A DNA stretch of 64,000 nt from Pseudarthrobacter oxydans (GCF_030812335.1 NZ_JAUSSN010000005.1:1-64000); one strand, 5' to 3'. Shown: positions 8,577-16,464, numbered from the stretch's first letter. The notes: generated by a model from the letters alone, not told the origin. Translations and numbers: made by a program.

Positions 8577-9566
8577 GTGACCGCCGCCGCGCCGGCGACG
8601 GAACTGAGCATCGAGACGACCGGTCTCAGCAAGCGCTTCGGCCACCAGCTGGCGGTCGACAGCGTTGACCTGGCCGTGCCCAAGGGGTCCGTCTTCGGCT
8701 TCCTGGGTCCCAACGGCTCGGGAAAGACCACCACGATCCGGCTCATGCTCGGTCTCGCCGCACCCACGGGTGGCTCCGTCCGGCTCCTCGGCGAGGAAAT
8801 GCCGCGGCAACTGCACGGTGTGCTGCCCCGCGTGGGTGCTTTGGTCGAGGGACCGGCTTTCTATCCTTTCCTCTCCGGCGCGGCCAACCTGCACCGGTTC
8901 GACGCCGCCGACCCGCATGTTCCCGCGGCCACGCGGAAGGCGCGGGTCCAGTCGGCGCTGGACCGGGTGGGGCTGACGCATGCCGCTGACAAAAAGGTCC
9001 GCGCCTATTCGCTGGGCATGAAGCAGAGGCTCGGCATCGCCAATGCCCTGCTCGCCCCCCGGGACCTGTTGATTCTGGACGAACCCACAAACGGGCTGGA
9101 TCCGCAGGGCACGCGGGAAGTCCGCAGCCTGGTCCGCTCGCTCGCGGCCGACGGCGCCACCGTATTTGTCTCCAGCCACCTGCTGGCCGAGGTGGAGCAG
9201 ATCTGCACCCACGCCGCCATCATGAGCGCGGGCCGGCTGGTGGCGCAGGGAACCCTGGAGGAACTGCGCCAGGGCGGGCAGGCACGGATCCGGGTCCTGA
9301 CGCCCGACGCAGGGACCGCGGCCGACGTGCTGGCCCGGCTGGGCCTGAGCGCGGCCACAGGTTCCGGCAGCGCAGCGTACGGCGGCGCCGAGGTGCTCTA
9401 CGCGCCGCTCCCCGAGGCGGCAGGGAACGGAGCCGTGGCACCCGAGGCCGTGGTGGCCGCCCTGGTGGCCGCCGGCGTCCGGGTCCGGGGCTTCGCCACC
9501 GAGCAGGTCAGCCTGGAGGACCGCTTCGTGGCGCTGACGGGGGAGGGCTTTGACGTTGTCCAGTAA
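8577..9566 (+). CDS. ABC transporter ATP-binding protein
   Basis: 329-residue cytoplasmic ATPase of an ABC-2 type exporter. Walker A is GPNGSGKTT (about 44-52), the ABC signature is YSLGMKQR (144-151), and Walker B with the catalytic glutamate is LLILDEP (Asp168, Glu169), followed by NGLDPQG and the switch-histidine strand VFVSSHLL. The GTG start has only a weak ribosome binding site, so translational coupling with the LolA-like gene is possible. The stop codon overlaps the start of the permease gene. Similar to BcrA/NatA-type exporters of antibiotics, lipids or ions; the substrate is unknown. Confidence 0.9.
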   Translation: MTAAAPATELSIETTGLSKRFGHQLAVDSVDLAVPKGSVFGFLGPNGSGKTTTIRLMLGLAAPTGGSVRLLGEEMPRQLHGVLPRVGALVEGPAFYPFLSGAANLHRFDAADPHVPAATRKARVQSALDRVGLTHAADKKVRAYSLGMKQRLGIANALLAPRDLLILDEPTNGLDPQGTREVRSLVRSLAADGATVFVSSHLLAEVEQICTHAAIMSAGRLVAQGTLEELRQGGQARIRVLTPDAGTAADVLARLGLSAATGSGSAAYGGAEVLYAPLPEAAGNGAVAPEAVVAALVAAGVRVRGFATEQVSLEDRFVALTGEGFDVVQ

Positions 9567-10407
9567 AGAATCCGCGACCACGCAGCGGGGGCAGTGGGGC
9601 CGCGGTCTGCTCGCGTCCGAGCTTGGGGTGCTTTTCCGCCGCCGCCGGACCTGGGCCATGCTGTGCGCCCTGGCGGCCATTCCGATCCTGATCGCCGTGG
9701 CAGTGCGGCTGTCCTCCGCCGTGCCGCCGGGCCGGGGACCGGCGTTCCTGGACCGCATTACGCAGAACGGCTTGTTCGTGGGCGTGACCGCCATGCTGGT
9801 TTCCGTCCCGCTGTTTCTGCCGCTGACCGTGGGGGTGGTGGCCGGCGATACCGTGGCCGGCGAGGCCGGACTGGGGACGCTGCGGTACCTGCTGGTGGCG
9901 CCCGCGGGCCGGATCCGGCTGCTGCTCGTGAAATACGCCGGGGCCGTGGCCTTCGCCGTCGCTGCGCCGCTCGTGGTGGCGCTGGTCGGGGCCGGCATCG
10001 GTGCGGCGCTCTTCCCCGTGGGGCCGGTCACGCTGCTCTCCGGGGATTCGATCGGGGCCGCGGAGGCGCTGCAGCGGCTGCTGCTGATTGCCGCCTATCT
10101 TGCCGTGTCGCTGACGGGGCTGTCGGCGATCGGGCTCTTTATGTCCACACTCACGGACGTCCCCGTGGGCGCGATGGCGTCCACGGTGGTGCTCGCGGTG
10201 GTCTCGCAGGTCCTCGACGCGCTGCCGCAGCTGGAATGGCTGCACCCGTGGCTGTTCAGCCACTACTGGCTGGACTTCGCCGACCTGCTTCGCCAGCCCA
10301 TTGCGTGGGATTCCTTCCTCACCAATGCACTGCTGCAGGGCGGCTACGTCGCCGTGTTCGGCGCGCTCGCCTACGGCCGGTTCGTCACCAAAGACGTGCT
10401 CTCCTGA
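9556..10407 (+). CDS. ABC-2 type transporter permease
   Basis: About 283 residues with six predicted transmembrane segments, for example the helices starting at WAMLCALAAIPILIAVAV and LFLPLTVGVVAGDTVAGEAG. It contains the conserved stretch GDTVAGEAGLGTLRYLLVAPAGR typical of ABC-2 permeases, where ageing subfamilies have E-x-E-x-GT-x-R-L-L. Two in-frame TTG codons are candidates (9550 and 9556); 9556 is preferred because GGGAGGG at 9541-9547 then sits 8 bases upstream. The gene overlaps the ATPase gene, giving a tightly coupled exporter pair. It converges with the CDF exporter gene 33 bp downstream. Confidence 0.87.
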   Translation: MSSKESATTQRGQWGRGLLASELGVLFRRRRTWAMLCALAAIPILIAVAVRLSSAVPPGRGPAFLDRITQNGLFVGVTAMLVSVPLFLPLTVGVVAGDTVAGEAGLGTLRYLLVAPAGRIRLLLVKYAGAVAFAVAAPLVVALVGAGIGAALFPVGPVTLLSGDSIGAAEALQRLLLIAAYLAVSLTGLSAIGLFMSTLTDVPVGAMASTVVLAVVSQVLDALPQLEWLHPWLFSHYWLDFADLLRQPIAWDSFLTNALLQGGYVAVFGALAYGRFVTKDVLS

Positions 10408-10440
10408 CAGGGGCCTCCGGCCAGTAATGCGGGGCCGGGC

Positions 10441-11361
10441 TCAGGCGTGCTGGTGGGATTCGTGCTCCGCGTGGGAGACCGGTTCCAGCTGGAAAGTGCA
10501 GTGTTCGGTGTCGAAGTGCGAGCCCAGGCAGCTGACAAGCTTGTCCAGGATCTGGTCGGCGCCGCGGGCGCCGAGGGCCGAATCCTCCACCACCACGTGG
10601 GCGGAAAACACGGGCACGCCGGAGGTGATGGTCCAGATGTGGATGTCGTGCACGGACACCACACCCTCCACGGCAAGGATGTGCTCGCGGATCATCTGCA
10701 CTTCCACGCCCTTGGGGGTTGCCTCGAGCAGCACGTCCACCACGTCGCGGAGCAGGTGCCAGGCCCGCGGCAGGATCATCAGCGCGATGACGATCGAGGC
10801 GATGGTGTCCGCCGTCTGGAAGCCCGTGACCATGATGACGACGGCGGCGGCGATGACGGCGAAGGAGCCGAGCAGGTCGCCCAGGACCTCAAGGTAGGCG
10901 CCGCGGACGTTGAGGCTCTCCTTCTGGGCGCGGCGCAGGATCAGCAGGGACACGAGGTTGGCGACGGCGCCGAGGACGGCCGCGGCAAGCATGACGTCGG
11001 TCTGCACCTCGGGGGCGGAGCCAAGCCGGCGGATCGCCTCCGTGAAGATGACCACCGAGATCACAATCAGGACCAGGGCGTTGGCCAGGGCGGCCAGCAC
11101 CTCGGCGCGCTGGTAGCCGTAGGTGCGCTGCTCGCTCGCCGGCCGGGCGGCGATCCAGGCGGCCAGCAGGGCGATGAAGACCCCGGCCGCGTCGGACAGC
11201 ATGTGCCCGGCGTCGGCCAGCAGGGCCAGGGAGCCGGAAATCAGCGCGCCGACGATCTGGATCAGGACGACGGCGAGGGTGATGGCCAGGACGGCGACCA
11301 GGCGCTTCCGGTGCTTGGCCGTGCCGGTAAGGCCGTGTGAGTGGCTGTGGTCGTGTCCCAT
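10441..11361 (-). CDS. Cation diffusion facilitator (Zn/Cd/Co efflux) protein
   Basis: 306-residue inner-membrane metal/proton antiporter. The N-terminus is His-rich (MGHDHSHSHG), and the transmembrane metal site signatures HMLSDAAGV and later hydrophobic helices match the CzcD/ZitB subfamily. The motif LLADAGHMLSD carries the conserved His and Asp ligands. The cytoplasmic C-terminal domain (about 210-300) includes GVVSVHDIHIWTI, usual for CDF dimerisation domains. The ATG at 11361 gives the canonical His-rich start; a longer frame reaches 11391 but would overlap the stop of the zincin gene. The gene follows the zincin by 10 bp on the same strand and may be co-transcribed. Metal specificity is inferred. 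Confidence 0.92.
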   Translation of the reverse strand: MGHDHSHSHGLTGTAKHRKRLVAVLAITLAVVLIQIVGALISGSLALLADAGHMLSDAAGVFIALLAAWIAARPASEQRTYGYQRAEVLAALANALVLIVISVVIFTEAIRRLGSAPEVQTDVMLAAAVLGAVANLVSLLILRRAQKESLNVRGAYLEVLGDLLGSFAVIAAAVVIMVTGFQTADTIASIVIALMILPRAWHLLRDVVDVLLEATPKGVEVQMIREHILAVEGVVSVHDIHIWTITSGVPVFSAHVVVEDSALGARGADQILDKLVSCLGSHFDTEHCTFQLEPVSHAEHESHQHA

Positions 11362-11371
11362 GCCTACAAGG

Positions 11372-11833
11372 CTAGCCCCAGCCGAGCTCATGCAGGCGAT
11401 CGTCGCTGATGCCGAAGTGGTGTGCGATCTCGTGGACCACGGTGACCGTCACCTCGTGGATGACGTCCTCGCGTGTTTCGCAGATGTCCAGGATCGGCTG
11501 GCGGTAGATCGTGATGCGGTCCGGCAGCGAGCCGGCGTCCCACCACGAGTCCCGTTCGGTCAGGGGCACGCCCTCGTAGAGGCCCAGCAGCACGGTGTCC
11601 GGATCCTCGCCGGGCTGGGGGATGTAGTCGTCCTCGATGAAGATGGCCACGTTGTTCATGGTCTTGGCGAGGTCCGGCGGGATCCGGTCCAGGGCGTCGC
11701 TCACCGCGGCCTCGAAGTCGGTCTCGGACATCGGGAACGGCACGTGGCCGTGGCCGTTCCCGCCGTCGCCGTTCCCGCCGTCGTCCGGGTTGTCCGGAAT
11801 GATCGGGAGACCTGGCGGCAGGGAGGCGGGCAT
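11372..11833 (-). CDS. Metallopeptidase family protein (minimal zincin)
   Basis: 153 residues of the short actinobacterial zincin family formerly called DUF1025. The zinc motif is HEIAHHFGISDDRLHELGW: HExxH with the two His ligands and catalytic Glu, then a downstream acidic/His residue as third ligand. A Gly/Asp/Asn-rich linker (about 14-32) precedes the domain. No signal peptide is present, so it is probably cytoplasmic. The ATG at 11833 lacks a strong ribosome binding site. The gene lies 21 bp downstream of the EamA permease gene and 10 bp upstream of the CDF gene, all on the minus strand. Substrate is unknown for the family. Confidence 0.85.
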   Translation of the reverse strand: MPASLPPGLPIIPDNPDDGGNGDGGNGHGHVPFPMSETDFEAAVSDALDRIPPDLAKTMNNVAIFIEDDYIPQPGEDPDTVLLGLYEGVPLTERDSWWDAGSLPDRITIYRQPILDICETREDVIHEVTVTVVHEIAHHFGISDDRLHELGWG

Positions 11834-11854
11834 AGCTGAAACTCTAGCGCCGAA

Positions 11855-12847
11855 TCAGCGGGACCGGCGCCGCGTCAGACCCACGCCCACGAGGCAGATC
11901 GCGCCGCCGACCAGGCCCCAGATCGTGGGGATCTCGCCGAGCACCAGCCAGGAGATCAGGATTGTGGTGCCGGGCACCAGATAGGTGGTGGCGGCGAGCC
12001 GGCCGGCGTCGATCAGCGACAGGGCATAGGCCCAGGTGGTGAAGGCGATCGCGGTGGGGAAAACGCCGAGGTAGACGAGGCCCAGGGTGGCCGGCAGCGG
12101 GGCCGCCTGCAGTTCGGAGATCAGCTGGCCGCTGAAGGGCAGGCAGCAGATGGCGCCGACCATGATGCCGAACCAAGTGGCCTGGGCGGCGGGGAACTTC
12201 CGCAGCACCGGCTTCTGCACGATCACACTCACCGCGGCGAGGGCCGCCGCCAGCAGGCACAGCAGCACCCCGGCGACGTCCGCCGTCGACCGCTGGCCGG
12301 AACCCAGGGCGATTACCGCGACCCCGCCGAATGCGACGAGGCTGCCGATGATCAGCCAGCGCGGGAAGCCCTCCTTGAGGATCACGCCGGCCATGATGGC
12401 GACCAGGATCGGGTTGACGTTGATGAGCAGGGCGGCCGTGCCGGCGTCGAGGAGGTGCTCCGCCGCGTTCAGCGCCACGTTGTAGCCGCCGAACCACATA
12501 ACGCCGTAGGCCAGGATGGGCCACCATTCGCGGCCCCGGGGGAGGTTGCGGGTCTTCAGAAGCTGCGGCAGCACCACCAGGCCCAGCACGACGGCGGCAA
12601 TCGCCAGCCGGCCCAGGGTCAGGGAACCGGGGGAGAAGCTCGGTCCCACGGCCCGGATGCCGACAAAGGCGGACGCCCACAGCACCACGGTGACCACGAC
12701 GGCGGCGATGCCCAGCCGGCTGATCTGGCCCGGCTGCAGGGTCTTGGACGGGGGAGCGGGGGCGGGAGCGCGCGGCGGCACTTCGTGGGTGCCGTCCTGG
12801 TGCGTGCTGTCCGGCTGGGGGGAGCCTGTCTGGGCGGTGGTGGCCAT
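11855..12847 (-). CDS. EamA/DMT superfamily permease
   Basis: 330 residues with ten predicted transmembrane helices in two EamA repeats. The first begins LGIAAVVVTVVLWASAFVGIRA and the second around ADVAGVLLCLLAAALAAVSVI. A Pro/Thr-rich hydrophilic N-terminal tail of about 45 residues is longer than usual. Members export amino acids or metabolites (RhaT/YdcZ-like). The ATG at 12847 has no strong ribosome binding site. It probably heads a minus-strand unit with the zincin and CDF genes. The substrate cannot be read from sequence. Confidence 0.88.
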   Translation of the reverse strand: MATTAQTGSPQPDSTHQDGTHEVPPRAPAPAPPSKTLQPGQISRLGIAAVVVTVVLWASAFVGIRAVGPSFSPGSLTLGRLAIAAVVLGLVVLPQLLKTRNLPRGREWWPILAYGVMWFGGYNVALNAAEHLLDAGTAALLINVNPILVAIMAGVILKEGFPRWLIIGSLVAFGGVAVIALGSGQRSTADVAGVLLCLLAAALAAVSVIVQKPVLRKFPAAQATWFGIMVGAICCLPFSGQLISELQAAPLPATLGLVYLGVFPTAIAFTTWAYALSLIDAGRLAATTYLVPGTTILISWLVLGEIPTIWGLVGGAICLVGVGLTRRRSR

Positions 12848-12944
12848 GCTGCCAATCTAGTCCGCGCGGCGGCCCCGGGGCTGGCGGAAATCGGCCATGT
12901 CTAGTCGAGTTCCTGCCAACCGGGACGCCGCGGCATGGTCTGTC

Positions 12945-13826
12945 TCACCGGAGGGGGCGGGCGGCGGCCTGGATTGCCGCTGCGACCTCCTCGAGGGCCG
13001 CCGATCCGTGCCGCCACTGCTGCCAGTGGAGCGGCACGTCGACGTGCGCGGCGGGGTCCAGGGAGACCAGCGTGCCGCGCCTCAGTTCCTCCGACACCTC
13101 GATCTCGGGGAGCAGCCCCCAGCCCATCCCCCAGCGGATCGCTTCGCCGAACTCGTGGGCCGCCGGGACATAGTGCCGGGGCGGCTGGAGTGCCTGGCGG
13201 CTCACCGACCGCAGGTACCGGTCCTGCAGGTCGTCCTTGCGGTCGAAGATGATGACCGTAGCGGCGGTGAGCGTTTCCGGCGCTGCCCCCGCGGGGAACC
13301 ACCGGGCGGCGAAGTCCGGCGTGCAGACCGGCAGGTAGCGCATGACGCCCAGGCGCCGCGAGGAACAGCCCGGCGCCGCCTTGGCCGTGGTGGTGATGGC
13401 AGCGGCTGCGGCGCCGCTGCGGAGGAGCTCCAGCGAGTAATCCTGGTCCTCGCGCAGAATCTCCAACTGGACCCTGTCCGCCACGGCCGCCAGCCCGGGC
13501 AGCGCCCAGGTGTGCAGGGAATCGCTGTTGATGACCAGGGTCAGCCGGACGCTGGCGGGCTGCGCGCCGGGGTGCAGCTCTTCGGCCAGATCGGCGGAGA
13601 GCATGTCCAGCTGCCGGGCGAAGCGCACCACCGCCTGACCGGAGGAGGTGAGTTCGACGGGGCGGGTCCGTTTCAGCACCGGCCGGCCGACGGCCACTTC
13701 GAGGGCGCGGACGCGCTGGCTCACCGCCGACGCCGTGACGCGCAGGTGGCTGGCGGCGGCCTCGAAGCTTCCGTGGGCCACGATGGCCGCGAGGGTCCGG
13801 GCCTGGTCCGGATGGATGTCAATCAT
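12945..13826 (-). CDS. lysG: LysR-type regulator, ArgP/LysG family
   Basis: 293 residues. A winged helix-turn-helix occupies residues 1-60 (DQARTLAAIVAHGSFEAAASHLRVTASAVSQRVRALE), followed by the periplasmic-binding-like effector domain. Divergent placement 60 bp from a LysE/ArgO exporter is the classical lysG-lysE arrangement of Corynebacterium, where the protein activates lysE when Lys, Arg or His accumulates. The intergenic stretch 13827-13886 is AT-rich, including TATATT, and has the partial dyads expected of a LysR site, but I cannot fix the exact box. Family assignment is strong; effector specificity is inferred from the neighbour. Confidence 0.9.
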   Translation of the reverse strand: MIDIHPDQARTLAAIVAHGSFEAAASHLRVTASAVSQRVRALEVAVGRPVLKRTRPVELTSSGQAVVRFARQLDMLSADLAEELHPGAQPASVRLTLVINSDSLHTWALPGLAAVADRVQLEILREDQDYSLELLRSGAAAAAITTTAKAAPGCSSRRLGVMRYLPVCTPDFAARWFPAGAAPETLTAATVIIFDRKDDLQDRYLRSVSRQALQPPRHYVPAAHEFGEAIRWGMGWGLLPEIEVSEELRRGTLVSLDPAAHVDVPLHWQQWRHGSAALEEVAAAIQAAARPLR

Positions 13827-13886
13827 TAGCTCATCTTATATTGGCCAAGAATTATTAACTGGCTTCATGTTCCAACGCCCTCTAGC

Positions 13887-14498
13887 GTGGAACCCGTGAT
13901 CCTCTCTCTCCTTTCGGGCCTGGCAAGCGGGCTGTCCCTTATCGTCGCGATCGGTGCGCAGAACGCCTTCGTGCTTCGCCAGGGCGTCCAGCGCTCGCAC
14001 GTGCTGCTGGTTGTTGCCGTGTGCGCCCTCTCCGACGTCCTGCTGATCGTGCTGGGCGTGGCCGGGGTGGGCGTCCTCATCGAGCAGGCGCCCGGCGTTC
14101 TCGACGTCGTGCGCTGGGCCGGAGCCGCCTTCCTCCTGGCCTACGGCGGCATGGCTGCCGTGCGGGCCATCCGCGGAACGCAGGCGTCCCAGCCGGTGGC
14201 CGGGCAGCCGGGAACGTGGGCGGCCGCGCTGGGGACCTGCCTTGCGCTGACCTGGCTGAACCCCCACGTCTACCTGGACACGGTGCTGCTGCTGGGGTCC
14301 CTGGCCGGCACCCACGGCCCGGACGGGCGCTGGTGGTTTGCCGGCGGTGCCGGTCTGGGGAGCATCGCGTGGTTCGCGGCCCTCGGCGCCGGCGCCCGGT
14401 TCCTCGCGCCGGTGTTCGCCCGGCCGGGCAGCTGGCGCGTGCTCGACGGCGGCATCACCCTGGTTATGGTCACCCTGGCTGTCATGCTCGTAGTCTGA
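13887..14498 (+). CDS. lysE: LysE/ArgO family basic amino acid exporter
   Basis: 203 residues with six predicted transmembrane helices. The N-terminal signature LSLIVAIGAQNAFVLRQG is diagnostic of LysE/ArgO, and TWLNPHVYLDTVLLLG gives the second conserved segment with the Asn-Pro and Asp residues. Function: export of L-lysine and/or L-arginine driven by the membrane potential. The start is uncertain: GTG at 13887 or GTG at 13896, neither with a clear ribosome binding site. Expression is probably activated by the divergent LysG regulator. Confidence 0.92.
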   Translation: MEPVILSLLSGLASGLSLIVAIGAQNAFVLRQGVQRSHVLLVVAVCALSDVLLIVLGVAGVGVLIEQAPGVLDVVRWAGAAFLLAYGGMAAVRAIRGTQASQPVAGQPGTWAAALGTCLALTWLNPHVYLDTVLLLGSLAGTHGPDGRWWFAGGAGLGSIAWFAALGAGARFLAPVFARPGSWRVLDGGITLVMVTLAVMLVV

Positions 14499-14549
14499 GC
14501 TGACCAGCCGTCCCGCACGACACATCACCATTCGACAAAGGAAGCCGCC

Positions 14550-15188
14550 ATGTACGTCCCCTCGCACTTCGCCGCCGACCAGGACGCCATCAGTGAACTG
14601 CTCTCGGATCCGGGCGCAGCCAACCTGGTGACCTCAACGGAGCGCGGACTGCTCGCGACGCTGCTGCCGTTCGTCTATGACCCGGAGGCCGGCGACCACG
14701 GGGCTCTGCTGGGCCACCTCGCCCGGAACAACGACCAGTGGCTCTTGCCGGCGCTGGGCGAATCCCTGGTCATCATCCAGCGCCACGATGCGTACATCTC
14801 CCCGTCGTGGTACCCGTCCAAGGCCGAACACGGCCGGGTGGTGCCCACATGGAACTACACCACGGCGCACGTGTACGGCCGGCTGGTCATCCACGACGAC
14901 CCGGTCTGGGTGGAAGATCTGGTCCGGCGGCTGACCACACTGCACGAAGCGTCGTCCGCAAAGCCCTGGACCGTGGACGATGCACCCGCGCGCTACGTCG
15001 CCGGGCAGCTCCGGGCGATTGTCGGCGTCGAACTTGTTATCACGAGGGTGGAGGCGAAGCGGAAGCTGAGCCAGAACCGGCCGGCTGCCGATGTGGACGG
15101 CGTCATCGCGGGACTGCGGGCCAAGGGCGACCTGGGGTCGGCCGGTGACGTGGAGCGGGCGCAGCAGGAGTCGGGCCGGCGGGACTGA
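14550..15188 (+). CDS. FMN-binding negative transcriptional regulator (PaiB-like)
   Basis: 212 residues matching the PaiB family: N-terminal MYVPSHFAADQ, then HLARNNDQW, then YISPSWYPSK and VPTWNYTTAHVYGRL, the segments that make the split-barrel flavin/heme-binding fold. In Bacillus, PaiB affects protease and sporulation genes. In actinobacteria the protein is usually an orphan and may be an enzyme or FMN/heme carrier. The ATG follows AAAGGAAG. It lies 51 bp downstream of lysE on the same strand. There is no DNA-binding motif, so a regulator role is uncertain. Confidence 0.88.
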   Translation: MYVPSHFAADQDAISELLSDPGAANLVTSTERGLLATLLPFVYDPEAGDHGALLGHLARNNDQWLLPALGESLVIIQRHDAYISPSWYPSKAEHGRVVPTWNYTTAHVYGRLVIHDDPVWVEDLVRRLTTLHEASSAKPWTVDDAPARYVAGQLRAIVGVELVITRVEAKRKLSQNRPAADVDGVIAGLRAKGDLGSAGDVERAQQESGRRD

Positions 15189-15347
15189 GCGCCCCGGAGC
15201 GCTGCGACCGACGATTTTGGATAATCCGGGGGTCTGCCCTTATAGTTTTATAGTCCAGTTCGGAGCAACCCGAAAGGACAAAAACGACAGGCTTCGGCCC
15301 TTAATTTTTGCCCTTGTTTATATCGTGTTTATCCGAATGGCGTCCTG

Positions 15348-15420
15348 GCCCCCATCGTCTAGCGGCCTAGGACACCGCCCTTTCACGGCGGCGGCACGGG
15401 TTCGAATCCCGTTGGGGGTA
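15348..15420 (+). tRNA. tRNA-Glu (TTC)
   Basis: A 73-nt cloverleaf. The acceptor stem is GCCCCCA paired with TGGGGGT (closing G-U pair), the anticodon loop is CTTTCAC with anticodon TTC closed by CCGCC/GGCGG, and the T arm is CGGGTTCGAATCCCG. The discriminator is A and CCA is not encoded. The upstream 150 bp are AT-rich with possible -10 elements (TATAGT near 15253). It is the first of three tRNA genes on the plus strand. Confidence 0.97.
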
Positions 15421-15516
15421 CGCAAGGAACTGGTCTAACCGGATGTGAAAGTCTGGTAGGCTAAAGGCCTTGAAAAATTGCAGTAGCGATACTGCAGAGA
15501 AGCAAGAAAATAGCAA

Positions 15517-15590
15517 GGCCCTGTAGCGCAGTTGGTTAGCGCGCCGCCCTGTCACGGCGGAGGTCGCGGGTTCAAGTCCCGTCAGGGTCG
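15517..15590 (+). tRNA. tRNA-Asp (GTC)
   Basis: A 74-nt cloverleaf. The acceptor GGCCCTG pairs with CAGGGTC (one G-U), the D arm is AGCGCAGTTGGTTAGCGC, the anticodon loop is CTGTCAC with anticodon GTC closed by CCGCC/GGCGG, and the T arm is CGGGTTCAAGTCCCG. The discriminator is G, as expected for Asp. CCA is not encoded. It lies 96 bases downstream of tRNA-Glu. Confidence 0.97.
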
Positions 15591-15638
15591 CTCTGATTGC
15601 CAGAAGAAATTCCGGCTCTCATGGTGACATGTCACCTA

Positions 15639-15714
15639 GGCTCTGTAGCTCAGTTGGTAGAGCGTTCGACTGAAAATCGAAAGGTCACCGGATCGACGCC
15701 GGTCGGAGCCACCA
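15639..15714 (+). tRNA. tRNA-Phe (GAA)
   Basis: A 76-nt cloverleaf including an encoded CCA tail. The acceptor GGCTCTG pairs with CGGAGCC, the D arm is GCTCAGTTGGTAGAGC, the anticodon loop is CTGAAAA with anticodon GAA closed by TTCGA/TCGAA, and the T arm is CCGGATCGACGCCGG. Unlike the Glu and Asp genes, the 3' CCA is encoded. A strong terminator follows at once. Confidence 0.96.
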
Positions 15715-15719
15715 CTGGG

Positions 15720-15756
15720 AAGCATCAGTTCTTCGGAACTGGTGCTTTTCTTCTTT
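15720..15756 (+). terminator. Rho-independent terminator of the tRNA cluster
   Basis: A 12-bp stem (15720-15731 with 15736-15747, one G-U pair) closed by a TTCG tetraloop and followed by a T-rich run, TTCTTCTTT. This is the clearest intrinsic terminator in the window and ends the tRNA operon. Confidence 0.92.
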
Positions 15757-15760
15757 AACC

Positions 15761-15826
15761 CCCATCGACTGCTCCGCAACTGCCCTTCTCGCGGGGCAAA
15801 AGGGCCGTTGCGGAGCAGTCGATGGG
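15761..15826. repeat. Long palindromic element, copy 1
   Basis: A perfect 20-bp inverted repeat (15761-15780 with 15807-15826), extended inwards after one mismatch by four more pairs, around a 16-nt loop. The right arm contains GGCCGTTGCGGAGCAG followed by TCGATG. A near-identical 22-nt right arm recurs at 16177-16198. It lies just after the tRNA terminator and just before the GH32 remnant. A dispersed extragenic palindrome is the likely nature. Confidence 0.8.
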
Positions 15827-16140
15827 CCTGTGAGTGGGTCCGGCGCCCGCGGCCGCGGCGGCACGGCCTTCCTGTACTAGTCCGTCGACCTCCGCCGCTG
15901 GGACTGCATCGGCCCGCTGTTCATTGGCGACGACGCCTCCGCGGATACGGCCGCCACAGACTGGCAGGGCACCATATGTGGGAGTGCGTTGACCTGTTTC
16001 GCGCAGGGCACGGGGCGCTGGGGGACGGGACCCTGGTCCGGCCGCCGGGCGGCGAAGGAGCCCGCCCAGGGATCGGCGGCAGCGTCGATGCCACCGACGT
16101 CCCGGTTTTCTCGGCCTGCTGTTCCCCTGACATCCCCGTC
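15827..16140 (+). pseudogene. Degraded GH32 beta-fructosidase fragment
   Basis: About 105 codons resembling the second to third blade of a GH32 fructosidase. In one frame: FLY, an in-frame TAG (15878-15880), then SVDLRRWDCIGPLFIGD and TDWQGT. After a 2-nt insertion near 15974-15977 the reading continues in another frame as WECVDLFRAGHG and TDVPVFSA. The WEC element would carry the acid/base glutamate of GH32. Neither the N-terminal NDP nucleophile motif, the RDP motif nor the C-terminal beta-sandwich is present. The fragment starts exactly after palindrome copy 1 and ends exactly at copy 2. It lies beside intact fructan genes, so it is probably the relic of an intracellular sucrose or fructan hydrolase. 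The call rests on motif recognition, not a database search. Confidence 0.78.
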
Positions 16141-16198
16141 GAGTGCTCCGTATCGGCCCTTTTGGGGCTTCATAACGGCCGTTGCGGAGCAGCCGATG
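16139..16198. repeat. Palindromic element, copy 2 (imperfect)
   Basis: An imperfect inverted repeat with arms at about 16139-16158 and 16177-16198. The right arm, GGCCGTTGCGGAGCAG then CCGATG, differs from copy 1 at one base in 22; the left arm has decayed more. With copy 1 it brackets the GH32 fragment. Confidence 0.7.
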
Positions 16199-16369
16199 CC
16201 CCGCCGGACGGCCGGGCAACGTATCAGGCGGCGCTGGTGACCGGCCCCACGGATGAATCCCGGGGGCCGGGATACGGTGAATTGCGCGTCGCCCGAGGGT
16301 GACATTTCACACTATCGATGCGGCATTTGACGCGGAAAATTTCCTGTGGCACGCGCGCGGATTGTGCAA
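16199..16369. other. Intergenic stretch upstream of the levansucrase operator
   Basis: No gene is recognisable between the second palindrome and the LacI-type operator. A frame continuing from the GH32 fragment is open to a stop at 16300-16302 but shows no family resemblance. Base composition becomes more AT-rich from about 16305, consistent with the start of a promoter region. Confidence 0.5.
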
Positions 16370-16383
16370 TGTAAGCGCTTGCA
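16370..16383. promoter_or_regulatory. LacI-family operator before levansucrase
   Basis: TGTAAGCGCTTGCA, a 14-bp near-palindrome centred on CG, the classic form of LacI/GalR-family operators. It differs at one base from the site at 22942-22955 before the sugar importer. It lies about 255 bp before the levansucrase start codon. A TAGAAT at 16414-16419 could be the -10 element of the promoter. The most likely ligand-binding protein is the LacI-type regulator at 26673-27788. Confidence 0.75.
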
Positions 16384-16464
16384 CTGGTGGCGTCAAACAC
16401 GGTTCTTCGGGCCTAGAATCACGGTTTGGTAAGCAGGCTTCGGCTTGCATAGCGTAGTAACCGG

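Noticed and set aside
15742-16302. Apparent 186-codon ORF over the GH32 remnant
   Set aside because: It crosses the terminator and palindrome and carries GH32-like sequence only after the frameshift point, so it is a remnant and not an intact gene.
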